This document shows, in pieces, positions 23,708 to 35,835 of a stretch of DNA of 64,000 nt. The position numbers and the translations under genes are program-made. Origin of the DNA: Protonemura montana (taxonomy: Eukaryota > Arthropoda > Insecta > Plecoptera > Nemouridae); assembly GCA_947568835.1 (NCBI GenBank), contig OX387610.1, positions 7,713,501 through 7,777,500 of the forward strand. Direction: 5' to 3'. The notes under the pieces are model-generated. The model searched no databases. It saw only the letters and a program-made list of their open reading frames with translations, and had not been told where the DNA came from. The number at the start of each line of letters is the position of its first letter. The first letter of the stretch is position 1.

Positions 23708-24931
23708 TATACAAAAACTGGCTTCCATCAATATAAATTCATTTTATTCTTCACACATTCACTATTGACCTCATCGTGCTAAAACCTCATCATTTTTTTT
23801 AATACCGTATTGTCTGATTACAGATCTGTATCATTCTGTCATCAGTATTTCACCAAAGTAATGTTAGAGAATAGTTTTAACAAACATAGTTAATAGTTAG
23901 TGCTGATGTTTTTTTTGCCAAGTATGTGATGTTTATCAATGCAATTTAGATTCTCTAATGATATAACGACCTATTTGAAATTCGGAAATCTCCGGTAGTA
24001 GTTATTGCTATTTTAGCTAGTTAGACTTCCACAGAATGTCCATATGCTTATTTAAAATTTTTTAAGAAACACAGTAATGTTTTTTAATAAATAATCTTAA
24101 CCTTGTTTGGAGTGCCTAACTTATTGAAATGATATCTCTGCCCACAACCTCTGTTAAATCCTACCATACAATACCCAAATACCATCTAAGAACAGTCCAA
24201 GATAGCAATACTTGTTGACTAAAAGTAAAATATTATTGCGTATTCAACTGACTGCCCCAATTTGCCCCAAGTGTGTATTGGGGGCAATCTATGTGTTCGA
24301 CTGGACATGTGATTCTGCCAGGCAAAAGAGTTGCTCGCTCTCAGGTCACTCATCGAGTATCATACATGCATAGATATTAGATGTTGGGCATCTTAAACTA
24401 ATCCATGAATAAAAATATTTCAAAAAGGAAACTTTTACTTGAATTTAAGATTAGGTAACATTGTCTATGAGGTTGCTTAAGTACAAAAATGGAAGGTACC
24501 AAAGCATTAAGCTAGATGCAGAAAACTTTATTTCATTTTCATAAAATAATCAACAATGTCAAAAATAACAACTCTTCACACTAGAATAATCAGAACAATC
24601 CTCATCATTATCATCATATGAACCTTACGTCTTGGTAGGTACTTGTTGCTAACGCTATTGTGTATGAAAGCATCAGACTAGAGGTGTATTCCTAAGTTAA
24701 GATCTTCTTGTTCTCACACATTTCTTAATTTCTAGTAGGATGAACTTGCACACTATCTACCCACTTGTAATTAATTTTTATTGTATCTATCAGGCAGTTG
24801 TTCTAGATATGATAGTGTACTTTCAATTATACAACTGGTACTACATATTTCATTGAAAGATGATGTCACATGGCTTTCACTATATATTAGTCCATTCTTT
24901 GCACATTGGAAACACATTTCTTGGACCGCTC
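23708..24931. other. 3' regions of two convergent genes
   Basis: AATAAA at 24086-24091 (plus) may end the 89-aa gene. TTTATT at 24528-24533, which is AATAAA on the minus strand, may end LYRM4. Nothing else recognised. Confidence 0.45.
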
Positions 24932-25496
24932 TCAGCGAATGCTTGACGATTCACGTTTCGGTTTCTGCTTGGTTTCAATAACTAACTTGTCGGTCTGATA
25001 AATATTGTGAATCAATACCTGAAAAGTAATGGAGACATAAGTATTTTTCAATTTTAGTAATGGCCAAGTAAAGCCGATTGGAGAAATTATCTAACCTGTC
25101 GTTGCATGGTTTTCAGGCTGTTTAATGCTTCATCAAAAAGAACAATTACTTTTTCAGAATCGGTTATCGATTTGTTATCTCGGAACGCATCCCTTGTGCG
25201 ACGTAAAGCGTACATTCTGAAATAGATGTTAGAGACTCAGAAATTTGAGATAGGGTTTTTCTCTTATGTAACGTGCGGTCGGTTATAGTGAAAGTACAGA
25301 ACTATAACCTCACTCTCAGACGATGTGTTCCAGCACGATATTTTCGAAAAGTACTCCATACAAGGGATGCATTTATTGCTTGAATCTTCGAAAAACTTAA
25401 AATACCACAGTACCTGAAATTGTAGGCAGCAAGCTTCTCAGCTTCACGTAATAATGATTTGTAAACACTAAGCACGGCTCGCTGCGTTGGTGACAT
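24932..25496 (-). CDS. LYRM4: LYR motif-containing protein 4 / ISD11 (iron-sulfur cluster assembly)
   Basis: Coding exons 25496-25414, 25216-25096 and 25018-24932 join in frame to 96 residues; human ISD11 has 91. Matching blocks are VLSVYKSLLREAEKLAAYNF (8-27), YALRRTRDAFRDNK (30-43) and NIYQTDKLVIE (73-83). ISD11 binds and stabilises the cysteine desulfurase NFS1 with acyl carrier protein in the mitochondrial matrix, feeding sulfur to ISCU. The protein is a three-helix LYR bundle whose groove holds the acyl chain. The signature tripeptide reads V-Y-K instead of L-Y-R. The start codon has good context (CAAAATGT). Confidence 0.93.
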
Positions 25497-26463
25497 TTTG
25501 AAGTTGTTTTGAAGATGGGCGGACGATATGTTGACATTTCAGCGATCAGCTGATACACAGTTTTACAAATTATTTACAAAGCAGACGGTCTACGATGAGC
25601 GTAATTGTGAATTTTCGTTTAATTATTCATAGTTAAATAGACCTAGGCGATGAAGTTCAGGAAAAATATCTCTGCCATTAACTCTTGAACATTTTATAGG
25701 AGCACGGAATTCTAAGAATAGAACGAAGATCTTACTTGCTAATAACTTTAAATTTACTACACATTTTATTTCTTTGCTAGTACATGCTAGTGCATTCGAA
25801 ATTCTTTGCTAGTGCCAGAAGAAAAAATGATAGTTTTCTTAGATTAAAGAATTAATCACATCTTTAATTTGTGATACTAGGCTAATGCCACAATAAGCCC
25901 AAGTGGATGACAGATGGCCCAACGCGGAAGAAATTCAACATTCAGTTTGAAATGAGATTACCTAAAAAAATCTGAAGAAACATTAAGGGCATAGAGCTAA
26001 AAGTGCAAGTGCAAGGGACAAGACTTAGTTGAACTTGAATTTGTAATATCACAATAACTCAAAGTCAAAGCCGAGCTACCACAATTGCAATTGCACCGAG
26101 GCCATGCTTATTGGTGATATAACATAAATTATAATATATATATTTTACAAAGGCCTCGACCTATCGACTTTTTCTGTGATTTTGATCCTCGTCAGAAATA
26201 TTATGAAAGCTCACTTAAGTTATGTCTTTGTCTTGTGACTTGGGCTACCCATTATCCGCTTGGTTTTATCGTGGTTAGACCTTAGTGGTGCCCACCCTAC
26301 ATGCTCAGATGCATTTTCCCCACATTTGTATTATCTTTCTATCCAGCAAATTGTATAATGGTGACGCCAGCATTATATTCTTGGTTTTTGTCTTTCAGGT
26401 AATGCACCAGACAATTTTATTTGGCTAGCGACAGCCCTGTCTAGAAAATGAGGAGCGGCTGGG
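25497..26463. other. divergent intergenic region between LYRM4 and the 94-aa gene
   Basis: 967 bp of AT-rich DNA separate two oppositely oriented starts. It probably holds both promoters. A splice-acceptor-like CTTTCAG near 26399 suggests an upstream non-coding exon for the plus-strand gene. No motif called. Confidence 0.4.
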
Positions 26464-26867
26464 ATGTTTATCCGAAGGCGATTACCACCTCTTGCGTCAG
26501 TAATCACGATTATTGTTGGCATATTAATATCGATGTTTATCATGAAGAAAATGAAAGATCTTTATGAAAATAATCAGAAATATCAAAGAATGTTGTCATA
26601 TAGGAAATACGTGAGTGTAATGTTCTGTAACTAATTTTTTCTCCATGTTTGTTTTTAAAAATGTATCCATTTACCTGAGTGAAGTTGAATTCCAAGTATC
26701 CTGTTTAATTTGTCACTCGTGATTTTCAGATGGATGAGATTTCAGATTATATGAACGTAGTCGACCGTGCGGCTAACAAATCTTCTGACGGTCTACACCG
26801 CCTAAATTCTGCCTTGCGTCAGAGTCTTGTGCCTAGGGTTACAGACCCAGGGGATGATGGCAGATAA
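26464..26867 (+). CDS. unrecognised 94-aa single-pass membrane protein
   Basis: Two coding exons, 26464-26610 and 26730-26867, join at phase 0 with GTGAGT and a TTTTCAG acceptor. The protein starts MFIRRRLPP, followed by one hydrophobic helix at about 10-28 (LASVITIIVGILISMFIM), then a basic KKMK and a Lys/Tyr-rich amphipathic stretch (about 29-50). The C-terminus is soluble and polar (LHRLNSALRQS, then VTDPGDDGR). A short basic N-terminus plus one helix fits an inner-mitochondrial or ER small protein, but this is inference. An out-of-frame ATG lies 15 bases upstream. AATAAA at 27677-27682 may end the transcript. Confidence 0.65.
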
Positions 26868-27974
26868 CACAAGGTGTTGGAGACCGTCAAAAGTCGATGA
26901 CTTCTAGACTGAAATCTACTGTAAGCTTCCTATCTAGCAAATTCGATAGAGTCATTAGCAATTTAATCTCTTTAAATCTCTTCTACTTTCTCGGAATCTC
27001 TATATTCCTCTCAAAATCATTGAATCGACGATCTGACTAACCGAATTTTCTGAAAAAATGTTCATTCCTTGTAAATCTACAATCACAGTCCATGAACGTA
27101 GTGCTAGCTAAGTTCAATACCATCTTGAGTAAAATTTCTTCCTCGAATCAAATGCTATAGTCACAATCACAGTTGCTAAATGCTGTAGGTTACTACAGAC
27201 TATTCAATTCAGGTAATACATACAAAACATACAACAAATCTTTCTTACACCTCTTGTAAGCCCGCAGTTAGTGTGATGGTCTACATCAATAAAAAAAAGA
27301 GTGCCCATAAAAAATAAGGAATAACTTGCTTAGTTATTCTGAATTAGCCTGCACTCATGTCAGCCAAGAAGACGCCTAATATATTGTTATGACTTTCTGA
27401 TCGCCACTAAATTAACGTATTGTTGAACAATTGTATACAAGTTTGTGCCACTTTTTGAAACAACCTGCAAGATATATAGATCTCTATGTAATAGATCTCG
27501 ACAACAAAATATATCTGTTATTTTTATAATCTGCTGTTATGAGGGCTGTCGAGAGACTAATTTACGATGTCTTATGTAGGTATTTCAAGTGATAATCAAT
27601 AATTGATGCCTGCCGTACTTAATAATTCAATTAGTTGAGAAATTGTTACGTAGTATTTTATAGATTGTCGTGTCTTAATAAAGTACCTATTTGAATGCGT
27701 TACCTAAATTGACGTCTCATTTATTTACGTGTACAGAATTAACTTAGAGAGCATAATGTTAAAAAAATAAGCAAGGTGCCGAGCACAAGGGAGTATTACA
27801 TCAAAACAAATCCCAAAGACAGCTTAATGAGCACCACTACTGAAACCAATAGAAACTGAGAAGAAAATCTGTCATTGATTCTCAATTCAGCTTCTCAAAG
27901 GTAAGCAGTTATTAAAAATAGCATTAAAGATCGATGCTGGTAAATCAACAGAATTATGAGATTAGTGTTTTAAC
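26868..27974. other. intergenic, convergent 3' ends
   Basis: AT-rich with no supported gene. AATAAA occurs at about 27286 and at 27677-27682, candidates for the 94-aa gene. Confidence 0.45.
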
Positions 27975-30900
27975 TTAAAAGTTATCAAGAGGCATGCACT
28001 GAGGATTCTTCTTGTAGGTCCCAGAAGATTCCAACACACCGTCGGGAGCGCAAAGCCACGGATCGGATGTGGCTTTCTGCCAATCGCTCAGCTTTGTCTT
28101 GAGATCTTCCAAAATGTCCTGCAAGCAAAGTCAGAAAATTTAAAGCACCCTTTCCAGCTTAGAATATATGTTTTTTTCAGAGGTGAATAAAGAAATCATG
28201 GCTATTGAGTGTTAAATCAATTATACTCGATAATATATTTTGTTTTCAAAGTCGTCAACAATATAGCCATAGGCTATTCTAGAAACGTTTTAGAACATAG
28301 GCCATTTTAATTGCTCTTGAGTGTTTAATTTGATTGCGACAGTTAATTTATATTTATTATTAATTTATTATTGATTGTTATTACAATTATTATTATACAT
28401 TTTTAATTCAATTTAATTGAGACATGTTTGATTGGTTTGCACTACCTTGAACTCAGGTTTGAGAATGGCATTCTCACTTTCTTCTGGGTCCTTCTTCAAG
28501 TCATACAGTTCCCACTGATCCCGGTAGTAGTAGTCTTTCAGCTTCTTGTACCAGTAAGTGGGCTTGCCGTCACGAGTATTGTTCAGTAGATCCTATGAAA
28601 ACATAAAGTGATACCTCAAGTCATATTTGCATGCATAAGAGGAACTTTATTCGACCCTTTTTTGACGTAACTGGAAGATTAAAATTCTTCTGAAACTCAC
28701 AAGCTTGGGATATCGAATATGTTGATAAGGAAAGTAAAGGGAGAGTACGGAACTTACCGAGCGGGAGTGGCATGCTGCGATAGTGGACATTTTTTGTTGA
28801 ATTTCTTCTCTCCAGTGATAAAGGCAACAGCCGAAACGTTAACAAAGAATTTCAACTATCGCGGCCTGCCACTTCCGCTTGGTAAGTTCCGTACTCTCCC
28901 TTTACTTTCCCAATCAACATATTCGTTATCCCAGCCCTTTTGCAAATTACAAATCAAGCTTGGGAAATACTAGCTAACAACAAATTCAAGTTAAATCGTT
29001 ACAAGTTCTTCTAAGAAATGCAGTTTCTTTCTACCTGGAAGGTTGGTGAGAGGTAGAAGTCTTGATCGATAGGGAACGGCATCTTATAGTTGAGATTGTG
29101 AATAAGCTTGTAGCGCTTGGTCCTCACAGCCCTCATTGGGTAGTACATGGTTACCTCGTGATGGCTGTGGCTCGCAAAAACTGCGCTCACGTCGCTAGCA
29201 GGCTCTAAAACATTCGCAAGCACAAACCGTTTCAGTGATACTTATGTTTTTGCAAATGAGATTGTAATGTTTAAGTATTGGGTTTTAAGTCTTACGTCAG
29301 AATCTCAGCACTTATGTTAAACTTCCGTCGTAAAAAAGAGACTCCTATACCGATAAAAATGGAAGTCGCTTAAAAAAAAGTCATCGCCGTTTTGAGTTTT
29401 AAGAAATTTAATTTTGTTATTTTTTCGCATTTAGGTACTTGCATTTGAGACTAGTTTACGCTCAATAAATTTTTTATATTGCTAACCTCAACAATTTATT
29501 TATTCATTTAAATTCTTAAAGTGTAGAGATTTGTTAAAAAGAACGGGTGGAAGCGCCATCGGCCACCAAAGTTATCACATGTTGCTGGGCCTCATTTGCT
29601 CAGCAGAAAATGAAACATTAACGCTGGGGCTCGTACTATAACTATAATTAATATGAAGATAAGCTTAGATGGTTTTAGTGGTCAATTAGCTGTGGCTTTT
29701 CTTTACTCCGGCACTAGCAACAGGCAATAGCAATAGCATTGCTAGCACTAGCAATTGTTGGCCTAGCATTTCATACTTCACCTTTATAAGATCTTTTAAA
29801 TGTATCCTTTCTTATTTTAAATAGAGCAGGAACTTCAAATTTCTGGTTTCCAACTTCGCTTAAGCATTAACATTAATGAGCTCTTATTACAAAAATTATT
29901 TCAATCTTTCAACCCAAAAACGGCATTTACTTGCCTTTGACCAGCAACGGTAGCAGTGATTTCCCGGTCAGTATTGGCTGGTCGGCAGTATCGTTTACTT
30001 GGAACCAGTCTAGCAAGGTCGGGGTGATGTCCAGCAAGCTTGCCATCGCGTACGTAGCTTCGTTGTGTCGGTCCGTAGGTACGGGGGATGACATTAGCAT
30101 TGGCTCGGCCATTCCTGTCAAAGAAACGTCTTTAATTCTTTGATTTTTTTGGAAATATATTATGCAATATAAATCTCACCACCAATTGCATTTCAGATTT
30201 TTGTAAGGCAATTCAACTGTATTTTCACTTCCATTGATAATTTTCTATTACTATTTAGAAATAACTCAACTTAGAAATTATTATTTAAATTGAAAATGCT
30301 TGGAACGGGCAAAGTATTTGGGTATATAATTACTTATATAATTATAATCATATAATTACTTGACCTTTATTCTCTAGGTTTCCAACAACATAATGGGACA
30401 TCCATAAAAAACTACAGCAAAGTACAGTTTACACATTGGGCTGTTTACAGACAGTATACAAATTTGACAGCAATTTTTGTTTCCTTTAGATCACAAAAAA
30501 CTATTTTTCTGTCATCAACATTTTTAATACAAACTGTCATTCCTGTCAACAAAGTTTTTGACATGTCGTACAGATGTGTACCTGGATCGTAGAGGTTGGT
30601 TCTGCCGCTGGGGAAAGGAATTCCGTTATCCGAGGAATACATGACAAGCGTGTCGTCTTTGTAGCCTGCATCCTCTAGCTCCTTCAGTACCAACCCAATG
30701 CCTGGAATCCCGTAAACAAATGTGACAAAATTCTCCATCTTATCATTTACAACATTTCAATTTTTATAGGGTGTAAAATCTCCAATCATCAAGCATTGAT
30801 AACTTAAAGACACAAGTAGTATTTCAATATTTAAGTTTCAGAGAGATTGAATGAGTTCTGATGATGACATCAATGCTCGAGCAAAATAAAAATCAATCAC

Positions 30901-33422
30901 ATTCAACGAGTAGTGGGGCAGAAGGTGTTGTGCGCTCGAAATGAGTGCCCCATTGTTTTCGCCTCAAGTTTCTCTTTACGATGCATAAAAGCCGAAAAAT
31001 AGTTATGTGCCTTTAAGGCATGATCAAAAATCAAGGCAATGTCAAGGATTTTCAAGGAAAAGTTAACATAGTAGGAACTGGAAAGGAAGCTAGACTGTAA
31101 AAATGTGCAACCGAACCAGGATACGAATCCGGGACCTCCCAATTGCCGGTCAGGTGCTCTACCAACTGAGCTATCCGGACACACATGTTCCAGCTTTCAC
31201 AGGGGTGGGATAAGGGATCCCCTCAAGGGGGAAGAGGCCGAGGTGACTCGTATGGACGAGTTCGTCAATAGCCACAGAACAGAATGGTCTGTCACTATTT
31301 CTCGAATCCTGGTTATCTCGAAAGATACACAGTTGTTGCAGTTTTTAGAAAAACTATTTGAACTGGGTTTTGAATGCTAAGTAAAGGGCTACTTAAGTAA
31401 AGTAGACATGAGTCTAAAAACCATCATAGTTGTTGCAGTGTTTTTTGGTTTTTCTGGCATTTCCATTAGGGAGCTTAAACCAGCAAGCGGATGATGGAAA
31501 GGAAGCTAGACCGTATAAACTGTTTAAACATGCCTAAATGTAGCTTTAACTTGTGTAGAAAGATAAACCAGCAGACGAGTATTAGAAAGCATGTAACAAT
31601 CTTGCATATTCAGTTCATTGAAGAAGCATACATGGTTGTAAGACAGTTTTTACTCTAGATTAATTATGATGAAAACGGTCTCCATATCGAATCGCTGACT
31701 AACCTTGGTCCAACCGTGAAATTGTAGTATACTGTGCCGCTATGTCCTGCCTTGCAGCCAGCGTGTCGGGCACGTAGTAAGGCACCTCCACCTGCGACGC
31801 CTGGTAGTAGATGGGCGTCCAGTCCGGTATGGAGCCGAAACCGGTTTGGCCATTACCAAAACGCTCGCAGAAGTTGCCGAATTCAGGGTTGGTATGGCCG
31901 CAACGGTGAGGGTCGTGGAAGGCAACGTACAGAAAGAATGGGCTGCAGGGAAAGTGATTTTTTAGCTAAATTTCTTGTTACAGAGAATGCAATGACTTGA
32001 TTGGTCATTTTTAGATAATAATGGTGTCTGAAGTTGTACTTTGATACAAATTATTTAATTTTTCGTTAAACGGATAGTAGTTGGATGTCCAGCCCGATAT
32101 GTCCGTAAATATGAAAGATTTAGCTTGTTCCTATGGCAACATCGACTACGATAGAGCTCTTGTCATATCAAAGAAAAACCTTCAGTTACGACAAAAGTGG
32201 AAAAAAAAACAGAAAATATTTAGGGTTCATTTCACGCAAAATTGTAATACTCATAGTACTGAAGATTCTCCGCTCGAACGAGGCACAATAAACTCACACA
32301 CCCTATAGTGACCTGCCATTGCAAAATAATTTTCATCTGTCACCTGTTTTAATAAAACACAAGATCAGAACTTCGCTAAAAAGCGATCGCTAAAAAAGCG
32401 AAGCCAGACTGATATTTGCAGTTAACTAAAATGTGGCACTTTATTTCTAACACACTTTTTGTCCACGGCCACCCCCCTAATATATTTGAAGAATTTCACT
32501 TACGTGTCTCGTTCTTGTGAGAGAAAGTCTCGCACAAGCAGTTTTATTTTTGTTATGTTTCTGCCCACTTGCATAATTGAGTTGTTTTCTTCTGTTTCAG
32601 AGTAGTCAAATGGATACACTTTGTTTGGCCCAACGTGCTTTTTGCCAATAATACCTGGGAGTGGATTATAAATAATAAACTTGGTTGTAGCGGTACACGT
32701 ATTTGAACATGATAATTCGCGAGTAAAGTTCAGTAGGTTAGTCAAATATTAACACATAAAGAACTAACCAGTTCTGATGTCATGCTGTTTTAAGATTGCA
32801 GGTAAGCTTTGTATATCATCAAAAGAATTGAAGTGATGTACTCCTTGATGCAAGCCGTACATGCCATTCTGATGGGCTGGCATGCCAGTCAGAATCGTCG
32901 ACCGACTGAAAGTGATGGCACATTACATTTATTTCTTGCAACAATGGTAATCTAATATGAATTTAATAATAATCAATTAATGTAAAGTTACCTTGGAGAA
33001 CAGCTGCTTACAGAGGTGTAAGCATTGTTAAAAATGAGGCTCTTTTTTGCCAGTGTATCGAGATTTGGTGTTTGGCATATCTTGTTGCGATACGCTCCCA
33101 TTTGAAATCCGCCATCATCGGCTGTAGTTTAAAAATGCATTGTTAAAGTATAGCTGTTATGTTTCTATTTCTTGAGTTTGGTTTGTGCTCTGTTATTTAT
33201 AAAATTCCAAAACCAAAATCCTCTCACTCGAGAATCTCATTCGAGTTCGATGAACTTTACCGCCTATCCAATCGAAAAATCTAGCCAACATTACAAAAAT
33301 ACCCCAAATACCTAGATCTTACCAATTATTAACAGGGCATTTCTTCGTGTTTTCCCGCTCGTTATCGAAGAAAATAGTAGGACAAATAGTAGAGTCAACA
33401 CAGATTTATCAAATCCGTTCAT
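27975..33422 (-). CDS. SGSH: N-sulfoglucosamine sulfohydrolase (heparan N-sulfatase)
   Basis: Ten coding exons on the minus strand: 33422-33323, 33121-32992, 32905-32769, 32654-32504, 31942-31704, 30701-30582, 30114-29935, 29204-29035, 28592-28446 and 28118-27975. They join in frame to 505 residues; human SGSH has 502. A signal peptide spans 1-23. The metal-site start ADDGGF is at 34-39. The sulfatase motif CSPSR is at 74-78; C74 would become formylglycine, and an intron splits codon S77. Other blocks are [46 protein letters not shown] and [12 protein letters not shown]. The enzyme removes N-sulfate from heparan sulfate in lysosomes. The intron after exon 7 has a GC donor (AAAG followed by GCAAGT), required by frame. 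Every key residue I can check is intact. Confidence 0.97.
28707..28932. repeat. 226-bp inverted-repeat element in an SGSH intron
   Basis: The left arm GGAAAGTAAAGGGAGAGTAC and GGAACTTACCGAGCGGGAGT reappears inverted as ACTTCCGCTTGGTAAGTTCC and GTACTCTCCCTTTACTTTCC. Arms exceed 60 bp and extend to CGAATATGTTGAT and its inverse. It is a hairpin-forming MITE-like element. CAAGCTTGGGA occurs on both sides (28700-28710 and 28955-28965). Confidence 0.8.
29385..29645 (-). mobile_element. MITE family M, copy 3
   Basis: Reverse orientation in an SGSH intron. It shows ACTAGTTTACGCTCAATAAA, AGCGCCATCGG and the terminal block ACATTAACGCTGGGGCTCGT. Confidence 0.7.
31095..31185 (-). mobile_element. tRNA-derived SINE head, second family
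   Basis: On the minus strand, TCCGGATAGCTCAGTTGGTA, then GAGC (box A), and GGTCCCGGATTCGTATCC (box B) give a tRNA-like head. The T arm has a mismatch and an 8-base loop, so it is not a clean tRNA gene. It lies within an SGSH intron. Confidence 0.6.
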
Positions 33423-33923
33423 TTTCACTTCAAATTAACCTAGACTTTGATTTTTTTCGATACCAACAAGTCGTACCTAACCAGACCTAACCACGAAACA
33501 CCAACACATTCGGCTGATCTGTCAAACTGAAGTCTGGAAATGGTCTGCGAGAAGCTGCTTTGAAAGGGTCATTTGCCTCTGAACACTCGCTGCTTATAAA
33601 AGTGTGAATAACACTCGCAAAAAAGATAAGCCTCTGGCCCTGTTAGCAAAACCTGATCTTTAGAGCACCTATACTGAATAGTTTTTTTTACATTATTTGA
33701 ATAGGTGATAATCAGTTGCGAGGGGAGGGTGCATTTTTTGTCGCACATGTACAAACAATGTGTCAGATCACTGACGTGTCAACTCTTATCAAGAAACCAT
33801 GCCAGTAAGCAATAAATCGAGGAGATCATAACACAACGTGTGAACCCGTTTCCAATTTACACTAGCATTACATCACTTTTCTCTACATCAGGTTGGATTA
33901 GATCATCTGTAAGCTACGACAAC
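33423..33923. promoter_or_regulatory. shared divergent promoter region of SGSH and PMM2
   Basis: Only 501 bp lie between the SGSH start (minus) and the PMM2 start (plus), so both promoters must sit here unless either gene has an upstream non-coding exon. An in-frame ATG at 33840 could extend PMM2 N-terminally, but family alignment favours 33924. Confidence 0.6.
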
Positions 33924-35600
33924 ATGACAAGTCTAATTCTATTCGATGTAGATGGGACGCTTACAAAACCCGTCCAAGTGATAGATCCTTCGATGGAAGA
34001 GTTCCTGCTAACGCAAGTAAAGCCAAAGTATGCCATAGGCCTTATTGGTGGTTCCGACTTCAAGAAAATAGCTTACCAGATGGGTGGTGATCATGGTGAG
34101 ATGGTGATATTTTTTGGGTGAATATTGTTGACGGATCTAATTTTTGATTAGCATTTTAATGTTACAATTTCGTTTCAGTTGTCGATAAGTTTGACTTCGT
34201 TTTTGCGGAGAATGGGTTGATTGCATACAAAAGAGGTAGTCTTCTTGAAACCCAGGTAGGTAGTAAATGATTGGGCCTACCAAATATTTTGAAAAAGTAT
34301 AGAAAATACTAAAATGTGCAAATTATTGATACCTACCTGATTTAAAACATTGCAGACTATACAGAAATTTCTTGGTGAAGAGAAACTCCAGGATTTTATC
34401 AACTTTGCTTTAGAGTACATGTCGAAGCTGAGACTGCCTGTCAAGCGAGGAACTTTTGTCGAGTTCCGGTCCGGTATGGTGAACATATCACCGATCGGAC
34501 GCAGTTGTAGCCAAGACGAGCGAATACAGTTCAGCGAATATGACAAAATTCACAAAATACGGGAGAAATTTGTGAATGAGCTGAAACTTAAATTCCCTGA
34601 TTCGGGCCTACAGTTCAGCATTGGTAAGTGTAAAATAATCCAATTTTTATGCCCAATCTATGCTCCTAATATTTATGTGTGGTGGCATTGACTTTGTTTG
34701 TGCACTTTACCTTCAATCAGGAGAAATTTTGATATTTTGTATATATATCGTTTGGGAATTAAGAATTTAAAGTAAACATTTCTACCAAGTTCAATGAGAC
34801 AGTAAAATTGTTTTCTTTCGATTTCAACATTCACCAACACTTCCACAAATACTTCATTGAATTTGTAAGCATAAACTTTCTGATTTCACATGTAGAAATT
34901 CCTAACGGGTAGGCAAATCAAATCAACTAACGTATTGTTTGGCATAAGCCACTGCTAGTCCGGTTGTTGAAGAATAACTGAAATAAATTTAATTTTAGAC
35001 AGCTTTCAAAAAGCTTTCAGTATTCTTGTGAGCAGAAGATAGGTACTAGTTAGGTAGATTGGTAGTTAGGTTGAGAATCTGACCAATTCTACTTTAACTA
35101 ATGCTAGCTTGCTGTAATTGCCTTGACAGAATTCAATCCTTTTAAAAATGGGTTGTGACGAGAAAATTGTTACCTATGGATAGAATTTGCAAAAAATAGC
35201 TTCAAAACTAAAATTTCGTAGTTTTAATATGTTGGGATGATTTCCTGAAATTTTGAGAACTATTTTCAAAATTTATACTACAAAATTAATGCTCTCCATA
35301 TTTGTATCAAGTTGCAAACATAAATAAGTTATTACCTAGCAAACCAACCAAATATCAAAACCTTTGTCTGCTTTCTCAGGTGGTCAGATCAGCATCGATG
35401 TCTTTCCCATTGGTTGGGATAAGACTTACTGCTTAGGCATACTAGAAAAAGAAAGTTTTGCCGAGACTCACTTTTTCGGTGATCGAACTGCGGCCGGGGG
35501 CAACGACCACGAAATCTTCAATGATCCTCGTACAATCGGTCATACTGTAACTTCTCCGGAAGACACTAGGAAACAGCTAGAGATTCTCATCGGCGAGTGA
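33924..35600 (+). CDS. PMM2: Phosphomannomutase (eukaryotic HAD-type)
   Basis: Four coding exons (33924-34095, 34179-34255, 34356-34623, 35380-35600) join in frame to 245 residues; human PMM2 has 246. The HAD motif FDVDGT (7-12) holds the nucleophile D8 and acid D10. [20 protein letters not shown] (114-133) is the cap substrate site, and [16 protein letters not shown] (204-219) is the Mg-binding end of the core. The enzyme converts mannose-6-phosphate to mannose-1-phosphate in the cytosol, for GDP-mannose and N-glycosylation. PMM1 and PMM2 are single-gene in many invertebrates, so the symbol reflects closest likeness by eye. AATAAA at 35708-35713 lies 108 bp past the stop. Confidence 0.95.
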
Positions 35601-35707
35601 AACCGTTGTCCAAGGCAGAACTATGATCTTGTTGGATCCAATCCATCACATCATTCTTAACGGGTATATACGCTCTTTCACCTTATTCTCCCTTTCCTCT
35701 CATTCCA

Positions 35708-35713
35708 AATAAA
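35708..35713 (+). terminator. PMM2 polyadenylation signal
   Basis: Canonical AATAAA, followed by a T-rich stretch at 35729-35745, at the expected distance from the PMM2 stop. Confidence 0.7.
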
Positions 35714-35735
35714 GTCAAGCTATTGACAAATTTGT

Positions 35736-35741
35736 TTTATT
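35736..35741 (-). terminator. minus-strand polyadenylation signal
   Basis: TTTATT on the plus strand, that is AATAAA on the minus strand. It could serve the orphan terminal exon (stop at 35836) and AUH (stop at 36089). It is only about 25 bp from the PMM2 signal on the other strand, so the convergent transcripts may overlap. Confidence 0.45.
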
Positions 35742-35835
35742 GTTTTAAAATTTTACAATTTTAATGGCACATAAAAATCTAATAAATATCACAACAGCTA
35801 TATGTTTATTAACCTGCAATAATACTCTGATTAAC

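Noticed and set aside
31095..31185. Functional tRNA gene
   Set aside because: The T arm has a mismatch and an enlarged loop, and tRNA-like repeat heads are common in the window.
31105..31380. Plus-strand ORF near the tRNA-like head
   Set aside because: It is formed by the SINE sequence inside an SGSH intron.
31734..32000. Plus-strand 88-codon ORF
   Set aside because: Antisense shadow of SGSH exon 5.
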